Source: Astragalus membranaceus (lineage: Eukaryota; Streptophyta; Magnoliopsida; Fabales; Fabaceae). From it: a stretch of DNA of 64,000 nucleotides. The notes beneath the pieces were generated by a model. It saw only the letters and a list, made by a program, of their open reading frames with translations, was not told the DNA's origin and did not search any database. The stretch lies in NCBI GenBank assembly GCA_039519185.1, contig CM076848.1, positions 55,392,778-55,456,777 of the forward strand. The letters are read 5' to 3'. The position numbers were made by a program, and so were the translations under genes. The first letter of the stretch is position 1; each line of letters starts with the position of its first letter. This document shows positions 1 through 14,200 of this stretch, in pieces.

Positions 1-3000
1 TTTTGCCTGCATCTCAACAAAATTGCAGAAAAAATTGAAGAAACAGAGACTATGGGATGTATTTGTCAGAGAGTAATATGCGTGGATTAAGAGAGACAAA
101 AAAAGCAAGAATTACCACCAAGAGTACAGATTCATCGGATGCTACAAGAGCATCAAGAAGATTACATATCCTCAAACGCATATCCAATTCGGCCGAAATA
201 TATAATGGCGAAACAGCACTCAAAATTTTAGTGGTACTTCCATTTCCTAATATAGGTAAGATATTTTGAATGACTTGCAAAGCTTCAACACAGACATCTA
301 CAATAGCAAGGAGAATTTCAACATCAATACAGAAACTCATTGGTCAAAAAGCAAAAGATGAAAACAATGCAACATGAGATATGGGAGATTCTCTCACCAG
401 AACTTTGAGTTTTCTTTTCCATGAACAGAAGCAGTATGTCCACAAATTGCTTTGCCAACTCTGGCTCCTTGATATACTGGGGTAAAAATTTGAAAATCCT
501 TATCACTGTCTCCCCAGGAGATTTGATCAGTTTTCTGACCAGGGAAAAAAAACATATGGCAAGACATTTAGTACTCGAGGCATTTAGTAAAAAAAGCAAA
601 TTGTTTCTTTCCAACATAATATGGAATCAGTGAAATCAGACAAGGCATCCACTTACTCATGGTAAAACTATTATGTTCAAACATTTGCCAAATGACAGTA
701 TTTATTTAATTACTAGTTTTCATAAATTTGCCCATATTTATTTAATCTTGCCATTCGATTGAGAATGACTGTGAAAATACAACAGTAAACCGAGTCGTGA
801 TACTCTAATAAATTTGATTGAGTTCACCAACTCCCGCTCTACCTTGTGCACAGATTCTTATAAATTGCACTATGTGAGATATTGATTCCACCTCCAATCT
901 AACCCTATTGATAACATATGTTGGAGTTACTGTTTACTACGCCGATGTATTGTCTTTGTCCACTGTTTCTACATTGTCAAGGACCAATTTCCTAAACACT
1001 TACGCTGATAAATGAATGATTTTATATCCAACTCTTAATTACTTGGTAGAAGACTCTAATACTATGTCAAGAATTGATTCTCCTAAAAGCTTAATTTGTT
1101 AGGTGAAAACTCGTGATTGGTTAGAAACTAAAATGGGCCCAACAGTAAAAAGTAAAGTTCTTTGTCACCCAGAATGACAGCAACTTATGATTGATGAAAT
1201 AAACAACTGGTTAACACATTAATGACAGGAAACTCAGTTGTCGGTTTTCATACATGTCTATACAATCAAGCTTGGTCCAGATGGGAAAATTTATAGTCTG
1301 AAGGCAGGCCCTAGACACCTTTTTTGTCTCAATTATTGACATACTTAGTCCCTTGTTACATTGATTAAATTTGTTTGCCAACTGCGTTTTCTGCTAGAAT
1401 TCATCACTTTGTCCCTTATCAACGAGACAGTAAAAATTCTTTATAGCACAAAGAACTATAGGGCATTGTATTGCCGAGAGATAACTTCATTTCATGGAAG
1501 AGTAAAATGCAGTGCAGTTGCCAAACCCAATGCAGAAGCTAATCATTGAGAAATGGTGGCAGTAACATGCAAACTTTCATGATTAAGAATTATTTCAGTA
1601 ACTAAAATTGGTAGAGCACAAGCAAATGGAAATAATATACCTCTTGGCTGCATTATCACTTCCAAATAAACAACAAAGGCTGTCCATAAGTACTTTAATA
1701 TTTGAAAGTAAAACTCTATGGATAGAACTGTCTTCATAATCCAATTGATTGTCAAGGCTTAACAAGTTCTCAACAAACTTTAGAACACAGTATATAATAG
1801 CTTCAGAAGCTGAGTTGATGGAGATAATAGAAAAAATATCAGGGATAAGACTTTCTTCCCTGCATAATTGTGCTGCAAGTTTATGGTTTGCACTCATGGC
1901 CAGAAAGCAAGAAAGCAGTGAACTTGGTTTCTCACTACTAGCAGCCTCCTGTTTGAATTTATGAATCAGTGGTTTCACTGAGAAAAAGAATCTGTCCCAC
2001 AAATCAGAACCAAATTCGTGATCATCGTACTTATTGAGAACACGGGAAACAATTTTCAGGCACAGAGATCTCATATCCTTGAACTGCTTCAAAGTATTGC
2101 TAGTCTGCACAAACATGTACAAAAGTAGAATAATCATATCAAGCAAGCAACTTAGATACAATTCACAAGAGGCAGAAAAAAGATGATTCTGGAAAGTAAA
2201 TTATCCAATCCACGTTTAGTAGCTATCAAACAAAGAGAAGACAACACAAAAAAAACCTATTTAGGAACCGGATGCATCACTTCCACTAAGACATCCGTAA
2301 AATATTGATAAAAAAAGGTTACAGTATTATACCAAAGTTGATATTGCAACGCATCATAAATCAGTCCTTATCACTATTTATTTTATGCCAACATCTTCCC
2401 TGTGAAACACTCATTTTATTCTCAAGTTCGAACAAATAGCTCGCTACACAAAATTTGCATTCAGTGTGAACAGAACATTACCAGCATTTGATTTGCTAGA
2501 ACACTGTCATCACCAAGAGAGTTTGAGCTGGTGCTGGAACTGTGTTGATCTGAAGAAACCCCACTCAATTTTATGTGGTCAAGACTTGATGTGCAACTCT
2601 CCAATACCCGAACAACACACCCCACCAGTAGATCAAGAAAAGGTCTAATATGCAATTCATCAAAAACTCCAACAATGTCTTCAATGACATGCAAAAAGCC
2701 ATATTTCTTTTTCCAGGATAGGGTTGCTATAGTGTCCGAAGTAAAATGATCTAACAAAGAAGATGCTTGAAATTCACTAGCACAACCAATGGGTAAACTC
2801 CAAAACAAATTAGCAGGCCCATCAGTTTTCTCCACTATTTGCAACGGCTTTATCAGTAGTGCAAAGAAAAGTGGCAGCTCCATGACGTCAAGTCCAGCGA
2901 GGAAAGTCAGAATAGCTTTCCGATGACAAATACTTGCTTTCTGTCAAAATGAGGGGATAGCAAATGATCAGTCAGGCAAGTAAAAAGAAAACAAATGTCA

Positions 3001-5195
3001 CAAGCAAAAAAGGGATGACAGATACATATAAACAAGCTTAAAAGATTGGATTCAGTATACCTTTCGAGAAGCAAGTCCTTTCAACTTTCTAACTTTTGGC
3101 ATCAAGAGTCGGATAACCAATGGCACAAGATAAGGTCGGTGACATTCTTCAATCATTTCGGATTCTCTGGATAAACTCCATGTTGTTAATTCCTCCCTTA
3201 AATGTTTGGAGCTAATAAAGTTTCTCATATGCTCAGTATATGGCAAAAAGTAATCATCCTTCCAGATTGATAGGCAATCCAGAACTCTCAACTGTATTTC
3301 AGGATCATCCTCTTCAAGCAGCCTGTCATAAGACCCAAAAGGAAAAATAAGGAGCAAAAAGATATTTAAAATAAGGACAACCGAGTCTATCTAACTAGCT
3401 GGAAAGAAAATAATTTTCCAGTGATGCACAAGATACATAATCAAAATGCTCATCAACCTATTCTGCAGAACCTCCTTAAGAAATTGGCTCCAGTAAAATG
3501 ATTTGGGATTTTTCATCAGTTTCAACAAGTTTAGCCATTCTTTCAAGATGGCCTTCCACTCTTTTCCTTTACAAGCATGAGAATCAAACAATCCCACACT
3601 GCAGTTTCATTTTGCAAAGAAAAACATATCACAACATGGCAATTTATGTGAAGCTTCAGTCAGAAAGTCACAAAAGATCAAGATAACATCAGAAAAGGAT
3701 TCAGCAGATACTTACCTTGGGAGGTCAACAGTGTTGTATCCTAAGAACTTTAAAAACAGAGGAATGAATTGCCGAGAGCGAGGTTCAACAACAGCTGGAA
3801 TTTTTTGTAAAGCTTGGAGCAATAATGTCAATATCGTTACGGAAGGCGTGCTATCAGATGTGTGATGGACAAACAACTTGAAACAGCCAAGTAGACCTGA
3901 GAAATAAAATGAACTTGGTTACCAAAACAGCACCATGGCAGATCAATAATATACACTGGAATTTTACATGAAAAAAATCTACACTTTTTATTAAAAAATC
4001 ATAAATTTGACACATCTATAACAAATTTAAAAAGCTTTTACAGAATATATTTAACTCAAACCAAAGTAACCAACAAATAATGACCAATAAACTATACATT
4101 AGTGTCTGACTCCCTAACCTAAGACATCATGTGCATAAAAAATAATGGGGGGAGGAAGGCTGAACTTAAAAGATGATGTCAATGGAATTGAAACATACCA
4201 GCTGGCTGATCAAGCAATGCACCATTGGCATTAACATGCAAGTTACTAGAGGTCTCTCTACTTGCTTGACATTTTTCAAGATAATCGATAAGGTTATCCC
4301 ACACAAGTGAAAAATGCAGGCTAATCAAGACAGCAATGCATTCTAATACAGGACTCCAGAGGTGGTTAAATCGGTTATACAAGATGCCAAATAATCCATT
4401 TAAAACAAGAGGTGCATAAACACTTGGAATCCTTCCAGCAGATAGGTCCATCTGTATCTTGGAAATCAATCGCTGAATGCTTCTGCTTGTAGAAATTGAA
4501 ATAGGAGTTGTTTCAATAGACAGAAGCAACAGTAGAGGCTGTTATTTCACCAAAAGAAAGACTGTCATACTAAAGCTTAAGTTAGAAAAAGCCAATCGGA
4601 CGGAATATAAAGATACATACATTATTTCCTGTGCGATCAACATCAGAAGTTGGAGAAACATTAATTTTCCTTTTCTTCGCAGCCGGCTGATCCACTGAAG
4701 AGTTTTCCTCATACAGAGATTTGTAGTGAGAAAGTATTTTCAGAGTTGAAACGCGAACCTCCTTGTCTGAATGATGCAAATTATTAGCAAATGCTGCCAC
4801 TGCCTCCGCAGTCCTTTCTTCAAGTTCTGGATGATACATTCTGCACGCGTTGTCTTCCAAAGAAGAACTATAATATACAAGTGAGGGGGTTATGCAAGTA
4901 TGGAGCACTAACTAATGAAAAATTATTGGCAAAAACTGAATACAGATAGGAAAACAAGAAAGGTCTAAAAACAGTTGATTTTAACATATCTACCCACCCA
5001 TACTTGCACTCCACATAATCAGAAACAGCCAACAACACTTGTGAAGATGATTTGTATCGCCTTGCAAAATTTAAAAATTTTCCAGTTTCCTCAGTTCCGA
5101 GGTTACTGCTGTTGTGCAGTCGGTTGAATGAACTTATCGAAGCACCTATAATGCTTTGCCAGGCTTCTTTATACATATCTGCAATGTGGAGTGAA

Positions 5196-5249
<54 letters not shown>

Positions 5250-8200
5250 AACAAAAGGAAATAAGAAATCATGTTATGCATCTGTAATGTGGACTGAAGA
5301 TGAGAGAGAGAGAGAGAAGAAAATAAAAAATTAGGCAATGTATTTAAGGATTTATTTCCTACAAAAGTCATCAGCAGAACATATGCAGATTAGCAGATTG
5401 ATTATGCAGCAAACCAACTATTCAATATAAACCCACAACCAGAAATTTTATTTTGGTAAGGTCCAACTCCATAAAAAAATTATAGCAAACTCAATAATGT
5501 AAACAAAAATGGAAATCCAGCTTTAATATAACCGGACACAATGTTCTATGAGACTGCATAACAAAATCCATATTTGAAAAAATATTTGAGAAATTAATGA
5601 ATGATGGAATACCAGATTTAACAGTCAGGAGCTGATCTACAGCATCCATAAGATGCACCAATAAGGACGGATTGGCGTTAACCAGAGTCATATGAGAATA
5701 GCAGTTCACAACTCCCCACAACAGTGCCAGCTTTCTTTCATCGATTTGACATGGTTCATCAGAATGTGCAATATCATTTATTTTCCCAATCCAATGATGG
5801 ATAGTCCCTTGCAAATGACTGCATATCCTACCTAGTGATTCTTTACTTGCTCTGTCCGCAAAGTCTGTGTTTTGTATATCCAATTGTATTTTCTCACAGA
5901 AGGATCGTAATAATTGTATGACCTCTTCCTCTGAAATCTCCATTAACTCGTTAATCGCACTGAAAAACAAGCATAGAAACCAAATATTATATCCAGAGAG
6001 TAGAGAACAATAAATTGTCCAAGTGCTCATTAACACACGCACACCATTCAAAGGTTACCTTATCACATTACTTCTGAAAGCTAGTAAACACAGATCCTTC
6101 TGTAGCAGTTTTCTAATGAAACACAGCAAACTGGAACCAAGCTCAAACTATGTCAAGACGGTATAGAAATAAGCTAAACAAAATGCCAATATCAGAATTG
6201 CATAATTGCAGACATTACCTTTGGCTTCGTGATTTAAAAATTGGAGCCCACTGGATAGCACACTCTGATATCAGTGACTTGTCGTAACTACAGAGCCCAA
6301 CAAGAGTGGCTAGCATTAATTTCAAAATTTTATCTAAACATATATCTTCTTGTGACTCGAGAGCTCTCGAAGGTGTGATATATGTACGCATGAGCAGGAG
6401 GACGAGTTCAAGCATAGGCTTATAATCTGCCATGTGTAAGAGTAGTTGAAATTAGTGCAAAATCAAATAGACAACTTAAGCAACCCCCTGAAGAAAATGT
6501 ATAGCATCTTGATATTAAATATATTAGATTATACTCGGAAAATTTTTATTAAGACATGGCACTCTGACCAAAATGAAAATATAGCAAGAATTAAAAACCA
6601 ACAGATACAACTTGAACTCAACCCATCACTCGTTCTTTTTTATTGCCAAATTAATGAACCCTTAATAAGTAATGATGGTAATCTGAAAAGTATTAAAGTA
6701 CCATACAGAAGTCTAATGTAGAAGCATATATCCAGAAAACCTGGAGTTATGGAATCATTTGACTCATGCATCTGTCCCTACCTAGTGGGAAAAAGTTTTG
6801 ATTGTAGTTGTTGAATATCAACCAACCACGAGTTAAAATTTAGAAGCTAAACCCTCAGGGGTTGAACACAGTGGAAAGCAAAATGTACTACCCGTGGAAC
6901 CAATGGTTCTAGTCATACAAATGACATGTGTAGGAGGGGCCTAACTAGTGTTTTAAAACTCGGACTGATCATCGATTCCGCCGAGGCACTGGGTTAACGA
7001 GTTAGTGGTCAAACCGGTGGGTCACTTATTGAACCGCGTGACTCGGTATTATATTTTAAAATATTAAAAACAAAATGTGACTTACGAAGAGTGATGAGTC
7101 ATGATATAAAGCCCATGTTCTGTTGCTGTCAAAAAAAAAGAGCCCATGTTCTGTTGCTTCCGTAGCTCATAATGTATAAACCCACTTCTTTTGTTTCAAA
7201 TAGCTACCACTAATGGTTTTTATATTCATAAAAAAATGTACACATTACAAAAGCATTGGAAAAAGTAGGTTCACGTGAACACTTGCAGACTTTTTGACTT
7301 AGCTTTGAAATTACCAGAAGAGAAGAAAAGGTGTTTCAAAAAGTGAAAGTTCACTTTTCATCTTGGCTTTGCGAGAGAGAAAAAAAGTAATTCAACAATG
7401 GTGTCTGTTACTCCATTTTCCCCTCTCCTCTTCTCCCATTTTCTTCTATTCTTAAACTGTTTCCTCTTCATTTCATCCACCATTTACGTGTTCAAGGAAA
7501 CCTACCAAGTTGCACGCATTTTGCTATCCATCTCCAGTATTCCTCCATTCTATTTCTCCACCATCAATGATGGCGTCTTATGATGGATACATCATAGTAA
7601 ACGGCCAACGACATGTGTTTCTCCTCCAGCCATGTCTCTAATTTTTCTCAAGTACTATTTTTTTTTTCATTTTAAAAAAGCATGACCAGTCTTTATTACC
7701 AGTGAGTCACCAATTTTCTTAAAATCCGGTCGAGTCTTCCGAGTTTCACTGGGTCAATTGCATTATCGATTCATGAATCAACTCCAACTGCCCAGAGCAC
7801 CTATTCCTGGCCAGACCGGTTCAATCGGCCAGTCCAAGCCGAGTTTTATAACATTGGGCCTAAACATATCATCCCATGCCTGAAGGGATCGTCTACACCC
7901 AAAGTGTGTGGGAATACCCAAGGAAACCAAAAATTAAAGGACATAAAAAAAAACAAAGTAGATTCTCAAAAGAAACTTAAAATCCAATCTAGTTATTTGA
8001 TTGTCCTTCTCAAGAAACTCAATTTACATGAACAACAAATCAAAAGGAAGAGTTCAGTAACATTAAGTATTGATAACTTACCAGACACCTTTTGGCCATA
8101 TTGCACCTTTACAGCTGAGATCAGCACTGATAAAATGTATCTTAAATGCCTGATGTTTCCAGTACTAACAGATTCACGCACTTCCTTACATAAGCAACTC

Positions 8201-11200
8201 CATACCAAATTCAACTCCTTGGGCTCCATCGTCTCACATAATTTCTTAAAGACGGATTTAATGATTTTCAATATGGTTTCTGACTCTGAAATTGAGGCAG
8301 ATAGCAAAAAGAAACAATGGAATCAAATACAGTACTAGTCAGTAAGTATATTTACAAACATCCATGTCAGGTGATAGATAACAGTAAAGGAAGATCAAAG
8401 ACTAGGAAAGAAGATGACCAGTTACAAAAATCCCAGTTATGTTAAAAGAGATTAAAAAGTATCTGATGCGAACGCTAAAACAAATAATAGGTTTGGTAAT
8501 GTTTTTGTTAGGAGGGGCAAAAGAGTCATTAGCACCAATTAGTGGTCTAGGTTTCTGCCGAGGTCAGAGAATAAAAGGGGGGAGCAGAGAATAATTAAGG
8601 AGGCGAGAATTGGCTTGGGATTGGGCTAGGGCATCGGTCTCTCTCACTCTGAGGGAACCGTATTATTCTATTTCATTTTCCAGAAACTCATCCCATCATC
8701 TCTGTAATTGCTGAACTTATTTTGAGAAATACACATTTTCTTTTTTCACTGTGACTGCGTATTGTTGCTGTTACTGAACCTTTACTCTGTTTTCGGGGTT
8801 GTTTTCCCCTGTTTCTGTGAAAACTTAACATTGGTATCAAAGCTCTAGGACATCAGAGCTGAGATAATGGTGAAGAAATCGGCCATGGAAGAACGGCAGG
8901 ATCGTTTGGAACAAAGCTTCGAGGGCCTGTCCTTGGAGTTACGCTCACAAGGCGCTGCGATGCAAAGTTGGATGGAGAAGATGGAACGCCAGTTTACGAA
9001 GAAGAAGAGAAGACGACGACGTGCTGGAAGTAGCACCGTGACCTATGACGACGAAGACGAGGACGATGATGACTCGTCTACTGGAACCGAGAACTCTGGC
9101 AGCGCTAGCCTTAAACAACGACACCATTACCGTGGGAGGAAGCTTGAAATCCCAGTCTTTGAGGGAGGCGAAGCATATAACTGGCTTGTTAAGGTGGAGA
9201 GATATTTTAAAGTTAATGGTGTGGATGAAGAGGAGATGTTGGAAGCTGTAGTAATAGCTCTTGATGGTAGAGCATTGAATTGGTATCAATGGTGGGAGGA
9301 ACAACACCCAGAGCCGAGCTGGGAAGATTTTAAACAAGCCGTAATTCGTCGTTTTCAACCGTCTCTAGTACGAAACCCGTTGGGTCCGATATTGAGTGTG
9401 AAGCAGACAGGGACTGTTATGGAGTACAGAGAACAATTCGAAATGCTCATAGCACCGTTGAAGAAGAGTGAGCGTGGGATGCTTGAGAGCATTTTTCTGA
9501 ACGGGTTGCGAGAGGAAATCCAAACCGAGCTGAAATTGCACAACACTAGGGGTCTGAATGCACTTATGGACAGAGCACTTTTGATTGAGGAACGCAACAG
9601 AGCCTTGAGGAGTGACAGTGCTCAATTGAAGGAGAAGAATGAGGGGAGCAAGTGGAGAACTAGCTAGACCGGGTCGGGTCAGGAACAGAGCAGGAACAGA
9701 GTATTTGTTCCGAAGCCAAAAACTGATGCAGGAGGTAGTAGTAGCAGCTCCCTGGAACCTAAAACGCAGAATGGATTGGTGGATAAGAAGCAAGGGATGG
9801 GTAGGAAGCTTACACAAGATGAGTTGAGGGACTTGAGTAGGAAGGGGTTATGTTTCAAATGTGGTGAGAGGTGGGGACGAGACCACGTTTGCAAAATGAA
9901 ACACTTTAGATTGGAGTTAATTGATGAAGAGGAGAGTGAGGATAGTGAGGAAGAGGCAGAAACCGAGGTGGTGGAAGAGGAGGTTGTGGTTGAATTGAAG
10001 ACTCTTATGCTCTCTCTCAAAAGCAAAGAGGGCTTAACTTCAAACCAATCATTTAAGGTGTGGGGGATTATCAATGGGAGGAAGGTGTTGATTTTGATTG
10101 ATTGTGGAGCCTCTAGCAATTTCATCTCCTACAAATTGGTAGAAGAGTTGAAATTGGCCTTGGAGGACACCCCGGAGTATATTATTGAAGTGGGGAATGG
10201 AGAGAAGATCACGCACAAAGGAGTTTGCATGGGGCTCAAGGTGCAAGTGCAAGGCATCAATTTTACTCAGAATTTCTATTTAATGACTCTTGCAGGGACT
10301 GAATTGGTACTTTGTGTGGATTGGTTGGCTAGCTTGGGAGACATCAAAGCTAATTTCCAGAACATGACCATCAAGTGGAAAGGTGGGGGTCAGAAATTCA
10401 AGATACGGGGTGAACGGTCACTTAGCAAACAACAAGTTTCTCTCAAGTCCCTGAGGAAAGCCTTACTTGAGGAAGAGGAAGGGTATCTACTCCAATATTG
10501 TGAAATGCAAAGTGGGGGGACAGATTTGCAGCTGCTGCCCGATGTCAAAGGAGTGCTTGAAGAGTTCTCAGATGTGTTCCAAGCACCATCAGAGTTGCCT
10601 CCGGCGAGGGAGCAAGACCATGCTATTGTGCTCAAACCCGGAGCACCAACACCCAACATCAGACCATACAGGTATCCCCATTATCAAAAGGATGAGATAG
10701 AGAAATTTGTTAATGAAATGTTGTCTGCTGGTATCATTAGACCTAGTGTCAGTCCTTTTTCTAGCCCTGTGTTGTTGGTTAAGAAAAAAGATGGTGGATG
10801 GAGGTTCTGTATTGATTATAGGGTCTTGAACAAGTATACTGTACCGGATAAGTTTCCCATACCTATCATAGATGAGTTGTTAGATGAAATTGGTAATGCT
10901 ATGGTATTTTCTAAACTTGATTTGAAGTCTGGGTATCATCAGATTAGGATGAGGAGTGAAGACATTCACAAGACTGCTTTTAGAACCCATGAGGGTCATT
11001 ATGAATACCTTGTGATGCCTTTTGGGTTGACTAATGCCCCATCTACTTTTCAGGCCTTAATGAACCGCATTCTAAAACCAATCTTGAGGAAGTATGTATT
11101 GGTGTTTTTTGATGATATTTTGGTTTATAGCAAGGACTTAGGTTGCCATATGGAACACTTGAAGAGTGTGTTAGATATTCTGAGAAGGAACCAGTTGGTT

Positions 11201-14200
11201 GCAAACCAAAAGAAATGCACTTTTGCTCAGAATCAGATTGAATATCTGGGTCACATTATTTTTGGAAAGGGGGTGGCAGCCGATCCCTCCAAGGTAGAAT
11301 CTATGGTGAATTGGCCAACTCCAAGAGATGTGAAGAGTCTTAGAGGTTTCCTTGGATTGACCGGATATTATAGGAGGTTTGTGAAAGACTATGGGAAAAT
11401 TGCTTGGCCTCTCACTCAACAACTCAAGAAAGACAGTTTTTGTTGGAATGAGAGTGCTCAGTCAGCTTTTGAGAAGTTGAAGGTAGCCATGACAACACTG
11501 CCAGTCCTAGCAGTGCCTGATTTCTCTAAGGAGTTCATTGTGGAGACGGATGCCTCTGGTAAGGGGTTGGGGGCAGTTCTTATGCAGGAGGGAAGGCCTG
11601 TGGCTTACATGAGCCAGACATTGTCCAATAGAGCTCAAAACAAGTCTGTTTATGAGCGAGAGTTGATGGCAATTGTGATAGCAGTTCAGAAGTGGAGGCA
11701 TTACCTTTTGGGTAGACATTTTGTAGTGCATACTGACCAGAAGAGCTTGAGGTTCCTAACAGAGCAGAGGTTGATGGGGGAAGAACAACAGAAATGGGTA
11801 ACCAAATTGCTAGGCTTTGATTTTGAAATCAAATACAAACCCGGTATTGAGAACAAAGCAGCGGATGCTTTGTCAAGACAGCACAATTTCATTGCCATTT
11901 CCACCGTGCAATGCCAAGAATGGGATGGTTTAGAGGATGAGGTGCAAGCAGATGAGCAGTTGAGGCCTATTGTGCAAGACCTATTGGCTAAGGTGAGCAC
12001 TCATGTGGGTTATACTTTGAGGAATGGTCGATTGTATTATCATGGTAGATTGGTCATTCCCAAGGACTCTCCTCGGGTTGGCAAGATTTTGGAGGAGTTT
12101 CATGATTCAGCTATGGGCGGACATTCAGGTATTCTGAGAACTTACAAGAGGATAGCCAGTGTGGTGTATTGGGAGGGTATGAAGAAGAGGATCCAACAGT
12201 ATGTTCAGGCTTGTGCTGTCTGCCAGAGGAACAAGTACCAGGCTCTTAGTCCTGGGGGATTGCTACAACCACTTCCAATACCAACTCAGGTTTGGAGTGA
12301 TGTATCTATGGACTTTGTTGGGGGTTTACCCAAGTCTTCGGGAATGGATACCATTCTGGTAGTTGTTGATAGACTCACCAAATACGCTCATTTCATAGCT
12401 TTGGCTCATCCTTATAATGCCAAAGATGTGGCTCTGGTGTTTATGAAGGAAATAGTGAAGCTTCATGGCTTCCCAAGCTCTATTGTATCTGACAGAGATA
12501 GAGTTTTCACTAGCGCATTCTGGTCTGAGTTATTTGCAGCAGCAGGGTCCAAACTGAAGTATAGTTCAGCTTACCATCCTCAGACTGATGGGCAAACTGA
12601 AGTGGTCAATAGATGTGTTGAGACCTATTTGAGGTGCTTGACTGGAAGCAAACCCAAGCAATGGGTTAAGTGGCTACCTTGGGCTGAGTATTGGTACAAT
12701 ACCAACTACCACTCCTCCATTCAAATGTCCCCATTTGAAGCTTTGTATGGGAGGAAACCCCCGGTGCTAGTGAGGGGGGATGAAAACAGTTGTTTTGTGG
12801 ATGAGGTTCAGCAGCTAACTCAAGAGAGAATGAGTTGCTCCGTGAACTAAGAGACCACTTAAGCAAAGCCCAAAACTGTATGAAACAACAAGCTGACAAG
12901 CATAGGAGAGAGGTGGCCTATGAGGTTGGAGAGATGGTCTACTTGAAGATCCAACCTTACAAGCTGAAACAATTAGCCAAGCGACTGAATCAAAAGCTTA
13001 GCCCACGGTTTTATGGTCCTTTTGAGGTATTGGAGAAGATTGGTACGGTTACCTACAAGCTGAAGTTACCACCAGAGAGCAGGGTTCATCCAGTGTTTCA
13101 TGCTTCTCTCTTGAAGAAGGCTATTGCTCCCACGGCTGTGATTCAACCTTTACCAAATTGCTTGGCTGAGAATCTTCAATTGCAGGTCATGCCCGAAGAC
13201 ATCCTAGCTGTGAGGAAGGCTCAAAATGATATGATTGAAGTTCTTGTGAAGTGGAAGCATCTACCTGACTTTGAGAACTCCTGGGAAGACTTTGAAGACA
13301 TGAAGAGCCAGTTTCCGGAGTTTCACCTTGAGGACAAGGTGAATGTCTTAGGGGGGAGTATTGATGCGAATGCTAAAACAAATAATAGGTTTGGTAATGT
13401 TTTTGTTAGGAGGGGCAAAAGAGTCATTAGCACCAATTAGTGGTCTAGGTTTCTGCCGAGGTCAGAGAATAAAAGGGGGGAGCAGAGAATAATTAAGGAG
13501 GCGAGAATTGGCTTGGGATTGGGCTAGGGCATCGGTCTCTCTCACTCTGAGGGAACCGTATTATTCTATTTCATTTTCCAGAAACTCATCCCATCATCTC
13601 TGTAATTGCTGAACTTATTTTGAGAAATACACATTTTCTTTTTTCACTGTGACTGCGTATTGTTGCTGTTACTGAACCTTTACTCTGTTTTCGGGGTTGT
13701 TTTCCCCTGTTTCTGTGAAAACTTAACAGTATCATAATAAGGGTCATATAGAAGGCAAGATAAAATAGCAGGCAACAATTGATTATCTGGTCATTTCATA
13801 GAATTAAAAATGCTTGAGTTTCTATTTAAATGAAATTAGCCTGCTAGGCTAGATCACCTAAATGGTGTGTGTCTTGTCAGGCGCTTACTTGTGGTTCTAC
13901 ACTTTCATCTAGTGTTATAAACTAGTGTTATTAACAAGCATTCAAAATGTTCACTAAAATTCATAAAAAGAACAACAAGCTAAGGAAAGCAAATTTAATA
14001 TCTCGATTCTCACCAAAATCAAATATTTTCATACAGCGCAGAAGTTTATAAAAACTATGTGACAGAGATCAGGATGATATTATGGTAGAAGAAGCAAATC
14101 CTACTAAGGATTATTGAAATTTTACAAGCTGATATGTTAAAAGTGACTAACAACTGCAAGGTAAGGCTGCCTATTATTAGACTGACAGTAGATCTGATTC

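Larger units (their letters stand above)
8464..13728 (+). mobile_element. Full-length Ty3 chromovirus (Reina-like) in UTP20 intron 8
   Basis: Complete element of 5,265 bp: two 367-bp LTRs, PBS, gag, pol with chromodomain, and polypurine tract. The target duplication GTATC is exact at 8,459-8,463 and 13,729-13,733. Domain order protease, RT, RNase H, integrase, chromodomain makes it a Ty3 chromovirus; the Cys-knuckle form and compact size suggest the Reina lineage (inference). It lies antisense to UTP20 in an intron. Coding is broken twice: an in-frame TAG after gag and a one-base loss near 12,830. By hand I find a single LTR mismatch, so insertion is recent. Confidence 0.96.

Noticed and set aside
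4868..5371. Minus ORF with SLSLSLSLSL over the GA repeat
   Set aside because: Read-through of exon 12 into a microsatellite intron; splice sites on both sides explain the coding part.
9365..10125. Antisense ORFs across gag-pol of the chromovirus
   Set aside because: Shadows of sense coding with no motif; common in Ty3 internal regions.
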